From assembly GCA_026182355.1 (NCBI GenBank), contig JAPFBL010000554.1, forward strand, positions 1-64,000: a DNA stretch of 64,000 bases, given 5' to 3'. Below are positions 11,080 to 21,678 of this stretch, piece after piece (within the stretch, counting starts at the first letter, position 1; every line of letters begins with the position of its first letter). Source of the DNA: Hermatobates lingyangjiaoensis. Lineage: Eukaryota > Arthropoda > Insecta > Hemiptera > Hermatobatidae. The position numbers and the translations under genes are program-made. The notes beneath the pieces were generated by a model. It did no database searches. It was not told the DNA's origin and was given only the letters and a program-made list of their open reading frames with translations.

Positions 11080-11525
11080 TGTATTTTGGCAGCAGATTCT
11101 CTTGTAAACATATTTTATTAAAGTAGACGGCAGCTTCCGCATTTACGACTTTTTTGCTCGTGTTTTCTAGTTTCTAACTAGTTTTTTCTGGTAGGGAGTG
11201 ATTTCGTGAAGGAGTTGTCCCAGAGACATCAAAGAAATAATTTTGTAGCTTACTCAATAATATTATATTTTTTTACTTACAAGCTTTCAATTTTCCCGGA
11301 AATCATCATCATTCTGTTTGATAATGATCTATATACCTGATGATGATTTCCGGGAAAATCGAAAGCTTTAAGTAAAAAAATATAATATTATTGAGTAAGC
11401 TACAAAATTATTTCTTTGATATCTCTGGGACAACTCCTTCACGAAATCACTCCCTACCAGAAAAAACTAGTTAGAAAACTAGAAAACACGAGCAAAAAAG
11501 TCGTAATGCGGAAGCTGCCGTCTAC

Positions 11526-11531
<6 letters not shown>
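11075..11531. mobile_element. PLE 5'-end foldback with hammerheads
   Basis: A near-perfect palindrome with arms of about 200 bp around a centre near 11325. Read outward from the centre, each arm is hammerhead, leader, then the N-terminal PLE ORF: a basic helix (LHEITPYQKKLVRKLE) and NAEAAVYFN. The right arm stops after FN at (TA)n. Only the left arm continues through CLQENLLPKYTNI. It fits a PLE terminal structure (pseudo-LTR plus inverted tail) with the element body missing. Confidence 0.7.
11337..11364 (+). ncRNA. Hammerhead ribozyme core, intact boxes
   Basis: CTGATGA (11337-11343), a stem II of GATTT paired with AAATC around CCGG, and GAAA (11361-11364). Stem III is short or absent, as in the minimal PLE hammerheads, which may act as dimers. 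The left-arm mirror (about 11310-11284, minus) has the first C of CTGATGA changed to A. Confidence 0.65.

Positions 11532-11582
<51 letters not shown>
11532..11582. repeat. (TA)n tract
   Basis: Uninterrupted TA that directly joins the right arm of the PLE foldback. Confidence 0.95.
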
Positions 11583-11585
<3 letters not shown>

Positions 11586-11734
11586 AACAGCCATAGGAGC
11601 CTTAAGCTATTTGGAATACAAGGCTAAATAGATGCGGCCCAGGTAATAACAGCTACCCGTTAGGTCACTCACCCTCCCCAGCTTTGAACAAACAACCTTA
11701 AACCCTGTAATTGACTCTACTTTGCTTATATATA

Positions 11735-11833
11735 TATATATAAGATGACAACAAATCTTCTTGGAGGCATATTTTGTTGAAGTGTACCGCAGCTTTAGCA
11801 TTCATGATTTTAAAAGAAATCTGTTCTAGTCTC
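11735..11833 (-). pseudogene. PLE ORF N-terminal fragment
   Basis: Minus strand reads NAKAAVHFNKICLQEDLL, the same N-terminal PLE signature as at 11075, and is bordered by a short (TA)n at about 11727-11741. It is a separate, more diverged copy. Confidence 0.6.
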
Positions 11834-11972
11834 CTTAGTGTCGAGAAATTTAAAAAGATAATTTGAATATTTTATACTGTTATCTAACATTCTGTTACAA
11901 TTTTAGTTGACTGCCACTAATTTATTCTAATTTAATTTAAGGATTATTATCATTTCTATTATGCATAATTAG
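11834..11972 (+). repeat. Right copy of ~135-bp direct repeat
   Basis: Partner of 10094-10231 (see there). Confidence 0.8.
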
Positions 11973-12604
11973 TGTTTATTAGTTTAGAATGAATTAATGT
12001 TAATTTTAATAAGGAAAAGACCTTGTGTTCGAATTTTGATTGGTATTTAAAAAAAAAAAGCAAACAGGTGAAAACATACATGTTATTTATATTCATGGGA
12101 GAAAATTAATTACTAAAATATAATATATTGTTCTAAGAATAGAGTGGTGGAAAGGTTAAGGAGGCTGTTATTAAGAGGCGGGGGTAGCATAGTTTTCAAG
12201 TGTATATCCTCTACGCCTTTTGTGTGGGCTGTCCTAATGAGGCCCTTTCCCGAGAAAAGTAAGAAGCTAGTGTTAGTGGTTGACTAAGCTGTTATTGTAA
12301 TAGATAGTAATTAGTACATCCTTTCTACAGGAATGTGGGCAAGGTATGGTTTATAACTCCAATAAACATTTAATGCTATAGGACTGGTATAACTCCAGGG
12401 ACTGACTCATCAGGTGTTGGCCTCACTGTGACAGCAGTTCTAAATCAATGATTGGGTAGGCACGAGCTTCTTCAGGAATCGGTGTGTGAAAAGAAGTAAC
12501 TTTGTGCACTGTAGGCACTATGAAGAAACTATAGGTCTACCCTAATAATCTGGGAGAGCTATAATATTAATACATGGGTACTACAGTCAACGCTGAATGA
12601 TCGT
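11973..12604. other. No gene; GC-richer unclassified block
   Basis: About 12140-12560 is GC-richer and full of stops. In style it resembles the block at 44000-44700 and may be old retrotransposon sequence. I could not assign it. Confidence 0.4.
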
Positions 12605-13890
12605 ACTTCTAGAATATTAGGACTAACCCGTCACTCATTCAAGGAGTCAATCTCACTGACTCAGTGTTCAGAACTAAACTAAAGTGAGTACTAATATTAT
12701 AGAATTACTAGAATATTAGGAGCAATCCATGACTTTTTGGAGGAGTCAATCGTGCTGACTCAATATTGAGAACTAAACTAAGGCGAGTACTAATATTATA
12801 GAGCTCCTAGAATATTAGGAGCAATCCATGACTCTTTGGAGGAATCAATCGTGCTGACTCAATATTAAGAACTAAACTAAGGCGAGTACTAATATTATAG
12901 AGCTCCTAGAATATTAGGAACAATGCATGACTGTTTGGAGGAGTCAATCGTGCTGACTCAATATTAAGAACTAAACTAAGGCGAGTACTAATATTATAGA
13001 GCTCCTAGAATATTAGGAGCAATCCATGACTCTTTGAAGGAATCAATCGTGCTGACTCAATATTAAAAACTAAACTAAGGCGAGTACTAATATTATAGAG
13101 CTCCTAGAATATTAGGAGCAATGTATGACTGTTTGGAGGAGTCAATCGTGCTGACTCAATATTCAGAACTAAACTAAGGCGAGTACTAATATTATAGAGC
13201 TCCTAGAATATTAGGAGCAATCCATGACTCTTTGGAGGAATCAATCGTGCTGACTCAATATTAAGAACTAAACTAAGGCGAGTACTAATATTATAGAGCT
13301 CCTATAATATTAGGAGCAGTCTATGACTCTTTGGAGGAGTCCATCGTGCTGACTCAATATTAAGAACTAAACTAAGGCGAGTACTAATATTATAGAGCTC
13401 CTAGAATATTAGGAGCAATCCATGACTCTTTGAAGGAATCAATCGTGCTGACTCAATATTAAAAACTAAACTAAGGCGAGTACTAATATTATAGAGCTCC
13501 TAGAATATTAGGAGCAATGTATGACTGTTTGAAGGAGTCAATCGTGCTGACTCAATATTGAGAACTAAACTAAGGCGAGTACTAATATTATAGAACTCCT
13601 AGAATATTAGGAGGAATCCATGACTCTTTGGAGGAGTCAATCGTGCTGACTCAATATTGAGAACTAAACTAAGGCGAGTACTAATATTATAGAACTCCTA
13701 GAATATTAGGAGCAATCCATGACTGTTTGGAGGAGTCAATCGTGCTGACTCAATATTGAGAACTAAACTAAGGCGAGTACTAATATTATAGAACTCCTAG
13801 AATATTAGGAGGAATCCATGACTCTTTGGAGGAGTCAATCGTGTTGATTTGGTATTCAGAAATAAACTAAGGCGAAACTACTAGAATATT
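12605..13890. repeat. 99-bp satellite, about 13 copies
   Basis: GGCGAGTACTAATATTATAG recurs every 99 bp (for example 12782, 12881, 12980). Each unit holds two inverted motifs, CTCCTAGAATATTAGGAG and GACTCTTTGGAGGAGTC, so every monomer can form two hairpins. The first and last units are the most diverged. Confidence 0.95.
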
Positions 13891-15069
13891 GGGGATGATA
13901 AATATTCTTCCATACCCAAATACGGTTCAATGCTAATAATTATTAAATTCAAAACATAAAACTATAACCGTAACAATAATAACTTTAAACTTAAATTAAG
14001 GAATAAACAAACACCATATTCCTATTAAATAATCAAAAAAAGAACAAAAAAAACTAATTTAATAGGAAATGAAAAAACAGATATAACTGAACACATTCTG
14101 TATCGATTTAACATTTACTCAGAATTATTTCATGTACTTATCATATCTAACCACTTTATAGCTATTTTAGATCAGCAAAAATTACTATTTAGAGTTAAAT
14201 ATATAAAAAATAAATATTTATTTACCTGAAAATTGATGTAAGACGTTGTTCTTGAAGACATATCTCTTCGATGCGCCATGCTCTGTAAACTCTCTATATA
14301 CAATGTTGCTAGTTATTAAAGACATCTATTTTGTTTTATTATTAGATATTTAAAAAAAATATATATGCCTATAAATTTTGTTATGTTTGACTTAACTGTC
14401 ATTTTTGGTTGAATTTTCTACAATATAAACAATTATTGACTTAGAATTCATTTAACAAATAATTATATACTAAATAGTAGCTATCGAGTTTAACATCGTT
14501 CGCTTGTTTTATCCCTTACAATGTCAAAGAGAAAACTCTATTTAGATTTGATATTATATATATTATTGTAATTTCTTAAACTAAATGTAAATGAATAATT
14601 TCAGATAAGTTTAAGGAAGATTCATTTAATTTAATTTAAGCATGTCTCAGGTCAATAGAAATCATGGACTTTTACTTTGATAATATTAGGAGAATTGGGC
14701 GTTTTCTAAAATCAAGAATATTATTTTACAAATAATATAAATAAAATGAAAATAAATTAATGTTTTTTTTATTGCATTTTAATATGTTATCTAAATTAAA
14801 ATTGTGACATATAATTCATATGAATTTTAATTTAATAAAATTAAAGTTAAATTTATAAGAGATCGAAATTCCGTTTTTGACTTAATATTTAGTGTAACCC
14901 TGAAACTGGATTGGCTTTAATGGTTGAACTCAGAGATGTGTCTGATTGTAGCTAAGAGAAGTGGGGGATTACCAGACTACGAGTTCAAGGAGATGAAAGG
15001 AGGGAGTCAGGGATTTCAAAGCTGGGTCACTAGAAGGGTGCCGCCAGGGGAATCCCTGCGATTTTTTCG
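13891..15069. other. Intergenic or 3' flank of the receptor exon
   Basis: AT-rich down to about 14930, then GC-richer toward the exon. Read on the minus strand this lies downstream of the receptor stop codon. An AATAAA on that strand near 14770 could be a polyadenylation signal, but such motifs are common by chance in DNA this AT-rich. Confidence 0.4.
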
Positions 15070-16143
15070 CTAAACCTGAGTGACGACGGTAGCAGTGGCA
15101 TTGTGGTTAAGACCGTTCTCGTTTTGAGGAACAGGAAGCCATCGAGGACGGAAAATTTTGCTAAAAGTGAATCGGAATTGGCGACTCATCGCGCAGTATA
15201 TCATGAAATTGATGGCGGAGTTGATAAGGGCAAGTATGTCCATGACATCTCCAAGGTTTGTGTAGCAGTTGATGAAGAATTCATGCCCTAGAAGAGCACT
15301 CAGGAGGCCGAGGATGCCTTGAGGGAATTCTGTCAGGAGAAACAGGACGAGGACTGCCAGGAGCATGCGCGTTGTGCGATCTGTCTGGCGCTCGCGCTCC
15401 GCGTTACGAGCTGTCTTCCGACTGCCGTCAGTGAGTATCTGACGACGGCGCTTGGTGTCGACAAGGGCGCATATGAGCCTCACACTTAGCACTGTGAGGG
15501 CTAGACATGGTATCAGCTTGATCACCACACTATACACCCAAAACGTCACGTCGGAGCTGTTACTGGTTATGTCAGTCACTGCGGCATAGTACAGCGTGAT
15601 ATTATGTGTACCATTCCTATCGGAATAACCCTCATCATTGACCGTCGTCATCTGAGGCATAATGCTGTAGCTGAGGTACACGGGGATGCAAAGCAGAGGG
15701 CAAATGATGTATCCTGCCAGGATTGTGATAGTTGTACGCTGCATATTGCACCAATCCCTGTTTCTCTGAGGATAGGCGACGGCAATGCAACGCCAAACAG
15801 CCAATGCCAGAGTCAGCCATATCGAAATGGTGTGGCAGACCTGCGCCATGTTGGCATGAAGTAGCACATACCACGCCCAGGCATAGGTGAAGGTTTGGGA
15901 GGCGGGTCTTTTGAAGAGGTATACATGACAGGAAAAAGGAATGTAGATGAGCATAACGAGGAGATCAGCCACTGCAAGACTGGTCAGGATAGAGTTGGTG
16001 GGGGAGCGCATTTCAGGTCGAGTCAACACCACGATGTTGAGAGTGTTGGCTATAGATCCAAAAATGCAGACTAAAAGGCTGGCATAGCCGTGCAGTCGCC
16101 GGTAGCCTAGATAAAACGTCTTCAGCCCCTGGCCGCAGTACAT
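15070..16143 (-). CDS. Myosuppressin/FMRFamide-type neuropeptide GPCR, last exon
   Basis: Encodes about 357 residues with all seven membrane helices: TM1 HGYASLLVCIFG..., TM2 after EMRSPTN, TM3 HTISIWLTLALAVWR, TM4 near IICPLLCIPVYLSY, TM5 VYSVVIKLIPC, TM6 LLTEFPQGILG, TM7 LGDVMDILALINSAINF. The WRC in place of DRY, the TEFPQG in TM6 and the NSAINFMIYC end of TM7 are features of the arthropod myosuppressin receptor (DmsR) and related FMRFamide/sex-peptide receptors, class A, normally Gi/o-coupled at the plasma membrane. The open frame runs up to 16188, but its first codon there is TTG. TTTGTTTCAG (16153-16144) directly precedes an in-frame ATG at 16143, so I place an exon start there, with the extracellular N-terminus in upstream exons not seen. 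Sequons N-G-T, N-I-T and N-S-S lie in extracellular loop 2. Oddity: the usual TM3-top Cys is Trp (YAWAWY) and loop 2 has no Cys, so the canonical disulfide cannot form. A CAG-GTTTAG at the very end could be a splice donor instead of a stop. Subtype is not certain. Confidence 0.88.
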   Translation of the reverse strand: MYCGQGLKTFYLGYRRLHGYASLLVCIFGSIANTLNIVVLTRPEMRSPTNSILTSLAVADLLVMLIYIPFSCHVYLFKRPASQTFTYAWAWYVLLHANMAQVCHTISIWLTLALAVWRCIAVAYPQRNRDWCNMQRTTITILAGYIICPLLCIPVYLSYSIMPQMTTVNDEGYSDRNGTHNITLYYAAVTDITSNSSDVTFWVYSVVIKLIPCLALTVLSVRLICALVDTKRRRQILTDGSRKTARNAERERQTDRTTRMLLAVLVLFLLTEFPQGILGLLSALLGHEFFINCYTNLGDVMDILALINSAINFMIYCAMSRQFRFTFSKIFRPRWLPVPQNENGLNHNATATVVTQV

Positions 16144-16157
16144 CTGAAACAAACCAA
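16144..16157 (-). promoter_or_regulatory. Probable 3' splice acceptor of receptor exon
   Basis: A pyrimidine-rich GGTTTGTTTCAG on the minus strand lies directly before the conserved YCG motif that opens the family's homologous region. Upstream in-frame residues (FSTSYVG...) have no family likeness, and the frame there has no ATG. Confidence 0.65.
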
Positions 16158-16188
16158 CGTAGCTCGTAGAGAAATCCAGTATTTTCAA

Positions 16189-16781
16189 ATTTTAATCAAC
16201 ATTATTTACAAAAAAATGACAATTTTATTCCTCTCGTGATTTATGAACTTGTTAAATGAGAGACTTGAAATCATTAAGCATTCAAACACTCATGAATATT
16301 AATTAAATAGTCATGACTTTAATTTATTCAAACCCGCTTTCTATAAAAAGTTCCTCATTAAAAAACTCTTAGATAATTTTATAGTATTATTTTAATCAAT
16401 GCAAGTTTTTGTAGAAATGTGTTATGGTTTTCAATGCAGCTGTAAATAATATTTTGGACATAAACAATATTGAATAATTTAGAAGATACTTTACTAGATA
16501 TAATACCAAACAATTCAGAAATTGTTACGCTTCTGAAATTCTTTAAATATATATGATGTACACATCAAGTGGAATATTATAAACAATAAAAGAAGAACAT
16601 AGAAGGAGAAATGAACAGAATAATAGAAATAGATACATCAGGTAAACAAACAAAAAGATGTGGTGTTCTGTTCATGGTCATCCACAATATTTGGTATGTT
16701 CCATTGAAGTAACAACACGAAGTAAGAAAAATTAAATATTTAAAAAAATAAAGATTTTAAACACAATTATATAACAAAAAA
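16189..16781. other. Probable intron, nothing recognised
   Basis: AT-rich sequence upstream of the receptor acceptor on the minus strand. No second exon could be identified. Confidence 0.4.
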
Positions 16782-18381
16782 ATCTGGAGTGGCCTACACT
16801 CTACTTTACTATAAGTAACTTAATTTCAAATTTCTTGAGTATATGAAACATAACGTCTCATTTAAGCATAACGTAAACATCTAAATGAGATATAATTATT
16901 AGCCTTTCATTCCTGAGGTAGTACAGATAGTGATTGAAGGACATATCAATTTATAAGCTTATTTTTGTACATCACAAATAATTTCATTAGTATAACTACA
17001 GCAGTAATAATAATTTTGAAAAACCAAAGTGAACATTTCTTGAAACGAAATATTCTCCTATAAGAGAACGTGGCTATTGTTCAAATAGCCAGTGGATTTC
17101 TTACATCGTTTACTTGACATCCTTCTACATTGAATAATAAAGTAAAATTTTCAAATTTAAAACAGGAAAATACCCTTTTTTTCTCTGAAAAACATCTTAA
17201 ACAGCGAAGAAAATGTTGTTTTAAGGTGATTTGTTAATTAAAGATCTACGATAATTACATTTATTAATCTCTAAACGAAAGATATCAATTTTGAATTATC
17301 TTTTACATTTTTGGTATTTTATAGAATTATTATACTGGGAATTTTATGGCTTCTCAGTATTTAATAAGATCATTTTACTTCCCCATTTTCAAATAACATA
17401 TATACGAATTTTTTCTGAGTGAGTGTTATTATATTCCTGCACAATATTATTCCTCTTAACTCATATAAGTCAATAAACATATTAAATTGTTCCTTTATAA
17501 ATATCAATTTTATCTCAGTGGATTCACTCAAAAAATTTCTAAGTCAATGTAAACAATGTAAAAAAATACAAAAATTCGACAAGTATAGCAGGTGATCTCT
17601 TAGTCTAGGATAAACAAAGGGTTTTTATATCGTTATTGCTCTTTCCCATAATTGAAACTTCATGATTTTTTTTTTATGGATTGCTAATTTTTTGTTCCAT
17701 TTTTGGTCAAATTTTCATTATTTTTTAATGAGCTGTTTGGCGTCAAAAAAAGATTTTCTGAAAACAGAAATCGTGCTGTAACGTCCCTTTAGCGAATGTA
17801 ATTTTGAAAAAAAATATCTCAACTCATTCTCCTCATAATGTTCTAATTTTAGGCACAGTTTCATTTTGATGCGTCAAAAAGTATGGCTTGTATCGCTCTC
17901 ACAAGGTTTGATATTGAATTATAAGTCAAAATTTTTACATTTTATTGAAAAAAAAATATTTCCCGTTGCTTTAAAATTCTGAATATATTTTTCGTTTGTT
18001 GCATTTGTAACCTCAAAGATAATGTCCAAATTTCAAAATTCTAGGGTTATCAGTTTAGAAGAAATAAATGTTTTAAAAAAAACGGTTTTTGGCAAAAAAA
18101 GTTACTTTCCCATCATGCATAATTCTTCCCAAACAATAGGGATCTTCGTCTTTATGGGGCCCATTTTTGTGTAAAATATCAACTTGATCCATCAGAGATT
18201 CTGGACCGTAGCGTGGTAACAAGCAATGCTAACACACTCACGCACCCACTCACCCACACACACACAGACATCATCGTAAAAACCTCATAAAACGACTTCT
18301 GGGACCTCAAAACATGTAATTCCGTCAAAATCTCGAGATCGAATTTTTTCACGATCACTATACTTTACTTATAGTAAAGTA
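16782..18381. mobile_element. 1.6-kb TIR element, copy 1 (modules A1+B1)
   Basis: Module A (16782-17566) starts ATCTGGAGTGGCCTACACTC followed by TACTTTACTATAAGTAA. Module B (17567-18381) ends with TACTTTACTTATAGTAAAG. The outer ends thus share an inverted TACTTTACTATAAGTAA-type repeat, suggesting a non-autonomous DNA transposon. B carries a CA/CCCA microsatellite near 18236-18268. No transposase frame is visible. Full-length copies recur downstream. Confidence 0.65.
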
Positions 18382-18415
18382 AAAATACTTAAAATATAAA
18401 GAAACAAAAGAAAAA

Positions 18416-20860
18416 AATCTGGAGTGGCCTACACTCTACTTTACTATAAGTAACTCAATGTCAAATTTCTTGAGTATATAAAACATAACGTATCATTTAA
18501 GCATAACATAAATATCTAAATGGGATATAATTATTAGCATTGCATTCGTAAGGTAGTACAGATAGTGATTGAAGGACATATCAATTTATAAGCTTATTTT
18601 TGTACATCACAAATAATTTATTATTTGCAAATAATTTCATTAGTATAACTACAGCAGTAATAACATTTTTGAAAAACCAAAGTGAACATTTCTTGAAACG
18701 AAATATTATCCTACAAGAGAACATGGCTATTGTTCAAATAGCCAGTAGATTTCTTACATAGTTTACTTGACATCCTTCTACATTGAATATTAATGTAAAA
18801 TTTTCAAATTTGAAACAGTAAAATACCCTTTTTTTTTTCTCTGAAAATCATCTTAAACATAGAAGAAAATGTTGTTTTAAGGTGATTTGTTAATTAAAGA
18901 TGTACAATAATTACAGTAATTAATCTCTAAACGAATGATTTATATTTTGAATTATCTTTTACATTTTTAGTTTTTAACAGAATTATTATACTCGGAATTT
19001 TATGTCTTCTTACTATTTAATAAGATCATTTTCCTTCCCCTTTGTCAAATAACTTATATACGAATTTTTTTTTAATGAGTGTTATCATTTACCTGCACAA
19101 TATTATTCCTGTTACATCTCTTATAAGTCAATTTTTTATTTTTCCATTAGAAACATCAATTTTATCTCAGTGGATTCGCTCAAAAAATTTCTAAGTCAAT
19201 GTAAACAATGTAAAAAAAATCTGGAGTGGCCTACACTCTACTTTACTATAAGTAACTTAATGTCAAATTTCTTGAGTATATAAAACATAACGTCTCATTT
19301 AAGCATAACGTAAACATCTAAATGGGATATAATTATTAGCCTGTCATTCCTGAGGTAGTACAGATAGTGATTGAAGGACATATCAATTTATAAGCCTATT
19401 TTTGTACATCACAAATAATTTATTATTTGCAAACAATTTCATTAGTATAACTACAGCAGTAATAACATTTTTGAAAAACCAAAGTGAACATTTCTTGAAA
19501 CGAAATAGTATCCTACAAGAGAACATGGCTATTGTTCAAATAGCCAGTAGATTTCTTACATTGTTTACTTGACATCCTTCTACATTGAACATTAATGTAA
19601 AATTTTCAAATTTGAAACAGTAAAATACTCTTTTTTCTCTGAAAAACTTCTTAAACAGCGAAGAAAATGTTGTTTTAAGGTGATTTGTTAATTAAAGATG
19701 TACGATAATTACAGTTATTAATCTCTAAACGAAAGATTTCAATTTTGAATTATCTTTTACATTTTTGGATTTTAACAGAATTATTATACTGGGAATTTTA
19801 TGGCTTCTTAGTATTTAATAAGATCATTTTCCTTCCCCTTTGTCAAATAACATATATACGAATTTTTTTTTTAATGTGTGTTATCATTTACCTGCACAAT
19901 ATTATTCCTCTTACATCTCTTATAAGTCAATAATATATTTTCATTTTTCCATTAGAAACATCAATTTTATCTCAGTGGATTCGCTCAAAAATTTTCTAAG
20001 TCAATGTAAACAATGTAAAAAAATACAAAAAATTCGACAAGTATAGCAGGTGATCTCTTAGTCTAGAATAAACAAACAGTTTTTATATCGCTATTGCTCT
20101 TTCCCGTAATTGAAACTTTATGAAATTTTTTTTATGAATTACTAATTTTTTGTTCCATTTTTGGTCAAATTTTCAATTTTTTTTAACGAGCCGTTTAGCG
20201 TCAAAAAATCAATTTCTGAAAACACAAATCGTACTGTAACGCCCCTTTAGCGAATGTAATTTCCAAAAAAAATATCTCAACTCATTCTCCATATAATGTT
20301 CTATTTGTAGGCATAGTTTCATTCTTGTCCGTCAAACAGTATGGCTTGTATCGCTTTCACAAGGTTTAAGATTGAATTATAAGTCAAAATTTTTACATTT
20401 TATTGAAAAAAAAATATTTCCTGTTGTCTTAAAATGCTGAATATATTTTTCGTTTGTTGCATTTTTAACTTCAAAGATAATGTCAAAATTTCAAAACTCT
20501 ATTGTTATCAGTTTAGAAGAAATAAATGTTTTAAAAAAAACGGTTTTTGGCAAAAAAAGTGACTTTCCCATCATGCATAATTCTTCCCAAACAACAGGGA
20601 TCTTCGTCTAAATGGGGCCTATTTTTGTGTAAAATATCAACTTGATCCATCAAAGATTCTGGACCGTAGCGTGGTAACAAGCAATGCTAACACACTCACC
20701 CACCCACCCACCTACCCACACACCCACCCACCTACACACACACAGACATCATCGAAAAAACTTCATAAAACGACTTCTGGGACCTCAAAACATGTAATTC
20801 CGTCAAAATCTCGAGATCGAATTTTTTCACGATCACTATACTTTACTTATAGTAAAGTAA
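18416..20860. mobile_element. TIR element copies A2, A3 and B2 in tandem
   Basis: A2 (18416-19218) runs straight into A3 (19219-20021) within an A-run after AACAATGTAAAAAAA, then B2 (20022-20860) follows. Modules match copy 1 closely, with scattered substitutions and small indels. The A-A junction suggests unequal exchange or template switching at the A-run between the modules. Confidence 0.75.
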
Positions 20861-21678
20861 TACAAAAAATTCGACAAGTATAGCAGGTGATCTCTTAGTC
20901 TAGGATAAACAAAGAGGTTTTATATCGTTATTGCTCTTTCCCGTAATTGAAACTTCATGATTTTTTTTTTATGAATTGCTAATTTTTCGTTCCATTTTTG
21001 GTGAAATTTTCATTATTTTTTAATGAGCCGTTTAGCGTCAAAAAAACATTTTCTGAAAACACAAATCGTACTGTAACGCCCCTTTAGCGAATGTAATTTT
21101 AGAAAAAAATATCTCAACTCATTCTCCATATAATGTTCTATTTATAGGCATAGTTCTACTCTTGTCCGTCAAACAGTATGGCTTGTATCGCTCTCACAAG
21201 GTTTGAGATTGAATTATAAGTCAAAATTTTTACATTTTATTGAAAAAAAAAATATTTCCTGTGGTCTTAAAATTCTGAATGTATTTTTCGTTTGTGGCAT
21301 TTGTAACTTCAAAGATAATGTCAAAATTTCAAAACTCTAGGGTTATCAGTTTAGGAGAAATAAATGTTTTAAAAAAATTGGTTTTTGGCAAAAAAAGTGA
21401 CTTTCCCATCATGCATAATTCTTCCCAAACAATAGGGATCTTCGTCTTTATGGGGCGCATTTTTGTGTAAAATATCAACTTGATCCATCAAAGATTCTGG
21501 ACCGTAGCGTGGTAACAAGCAATGCTAACACACTCACCCACCCACTCACCCACACACACACAGACATCATCGTAAAAACCTCATAAAACGACTTCTGGGA
21601 CCTCAAAACATGTAATTCCGTCAAAATCTCGAGATCGAATTTTTTCACGATCACTATACTTTACTTATAGTAAAGTAA
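20861..21678. mobile_element. TIR element module B3
   Basis: A third B module joined directly to the end of B2 and again ending at TACTTTACTTATAGTAAAG. Its internal CA/CCCA microsatellite is at about 21528-21561. Overall the locus reads A-B-A-A-B-B. Confidence 0.75.

Noticed and set aside
12661..13840. TGACTCA (AP-1 consensus) in each 99-bp unit
   Set aside because: The short motif is multiplied by the satellite; no promoter or gene is nearby to regulate.
12605..13890. Regularly spaced repeats considered as a CRISPR-like array
   Set aside because: Units are contiguous 99-bp monomers without unique spacers, in a eukaryotic context.
15103..15874. Open frames on the plus strand and in another minus frame inside the receptor exon
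   Set aside because: Shadows of the 7TM coding sequence without motifs.
16911..16935. TGAGGTAGTA at 16915 and 19355 matches the first ten bases of let-7
   Set aside because: The match stops after ten bases, no precursor-length hairpin forms around it, and it lies in a repeated transposon module.
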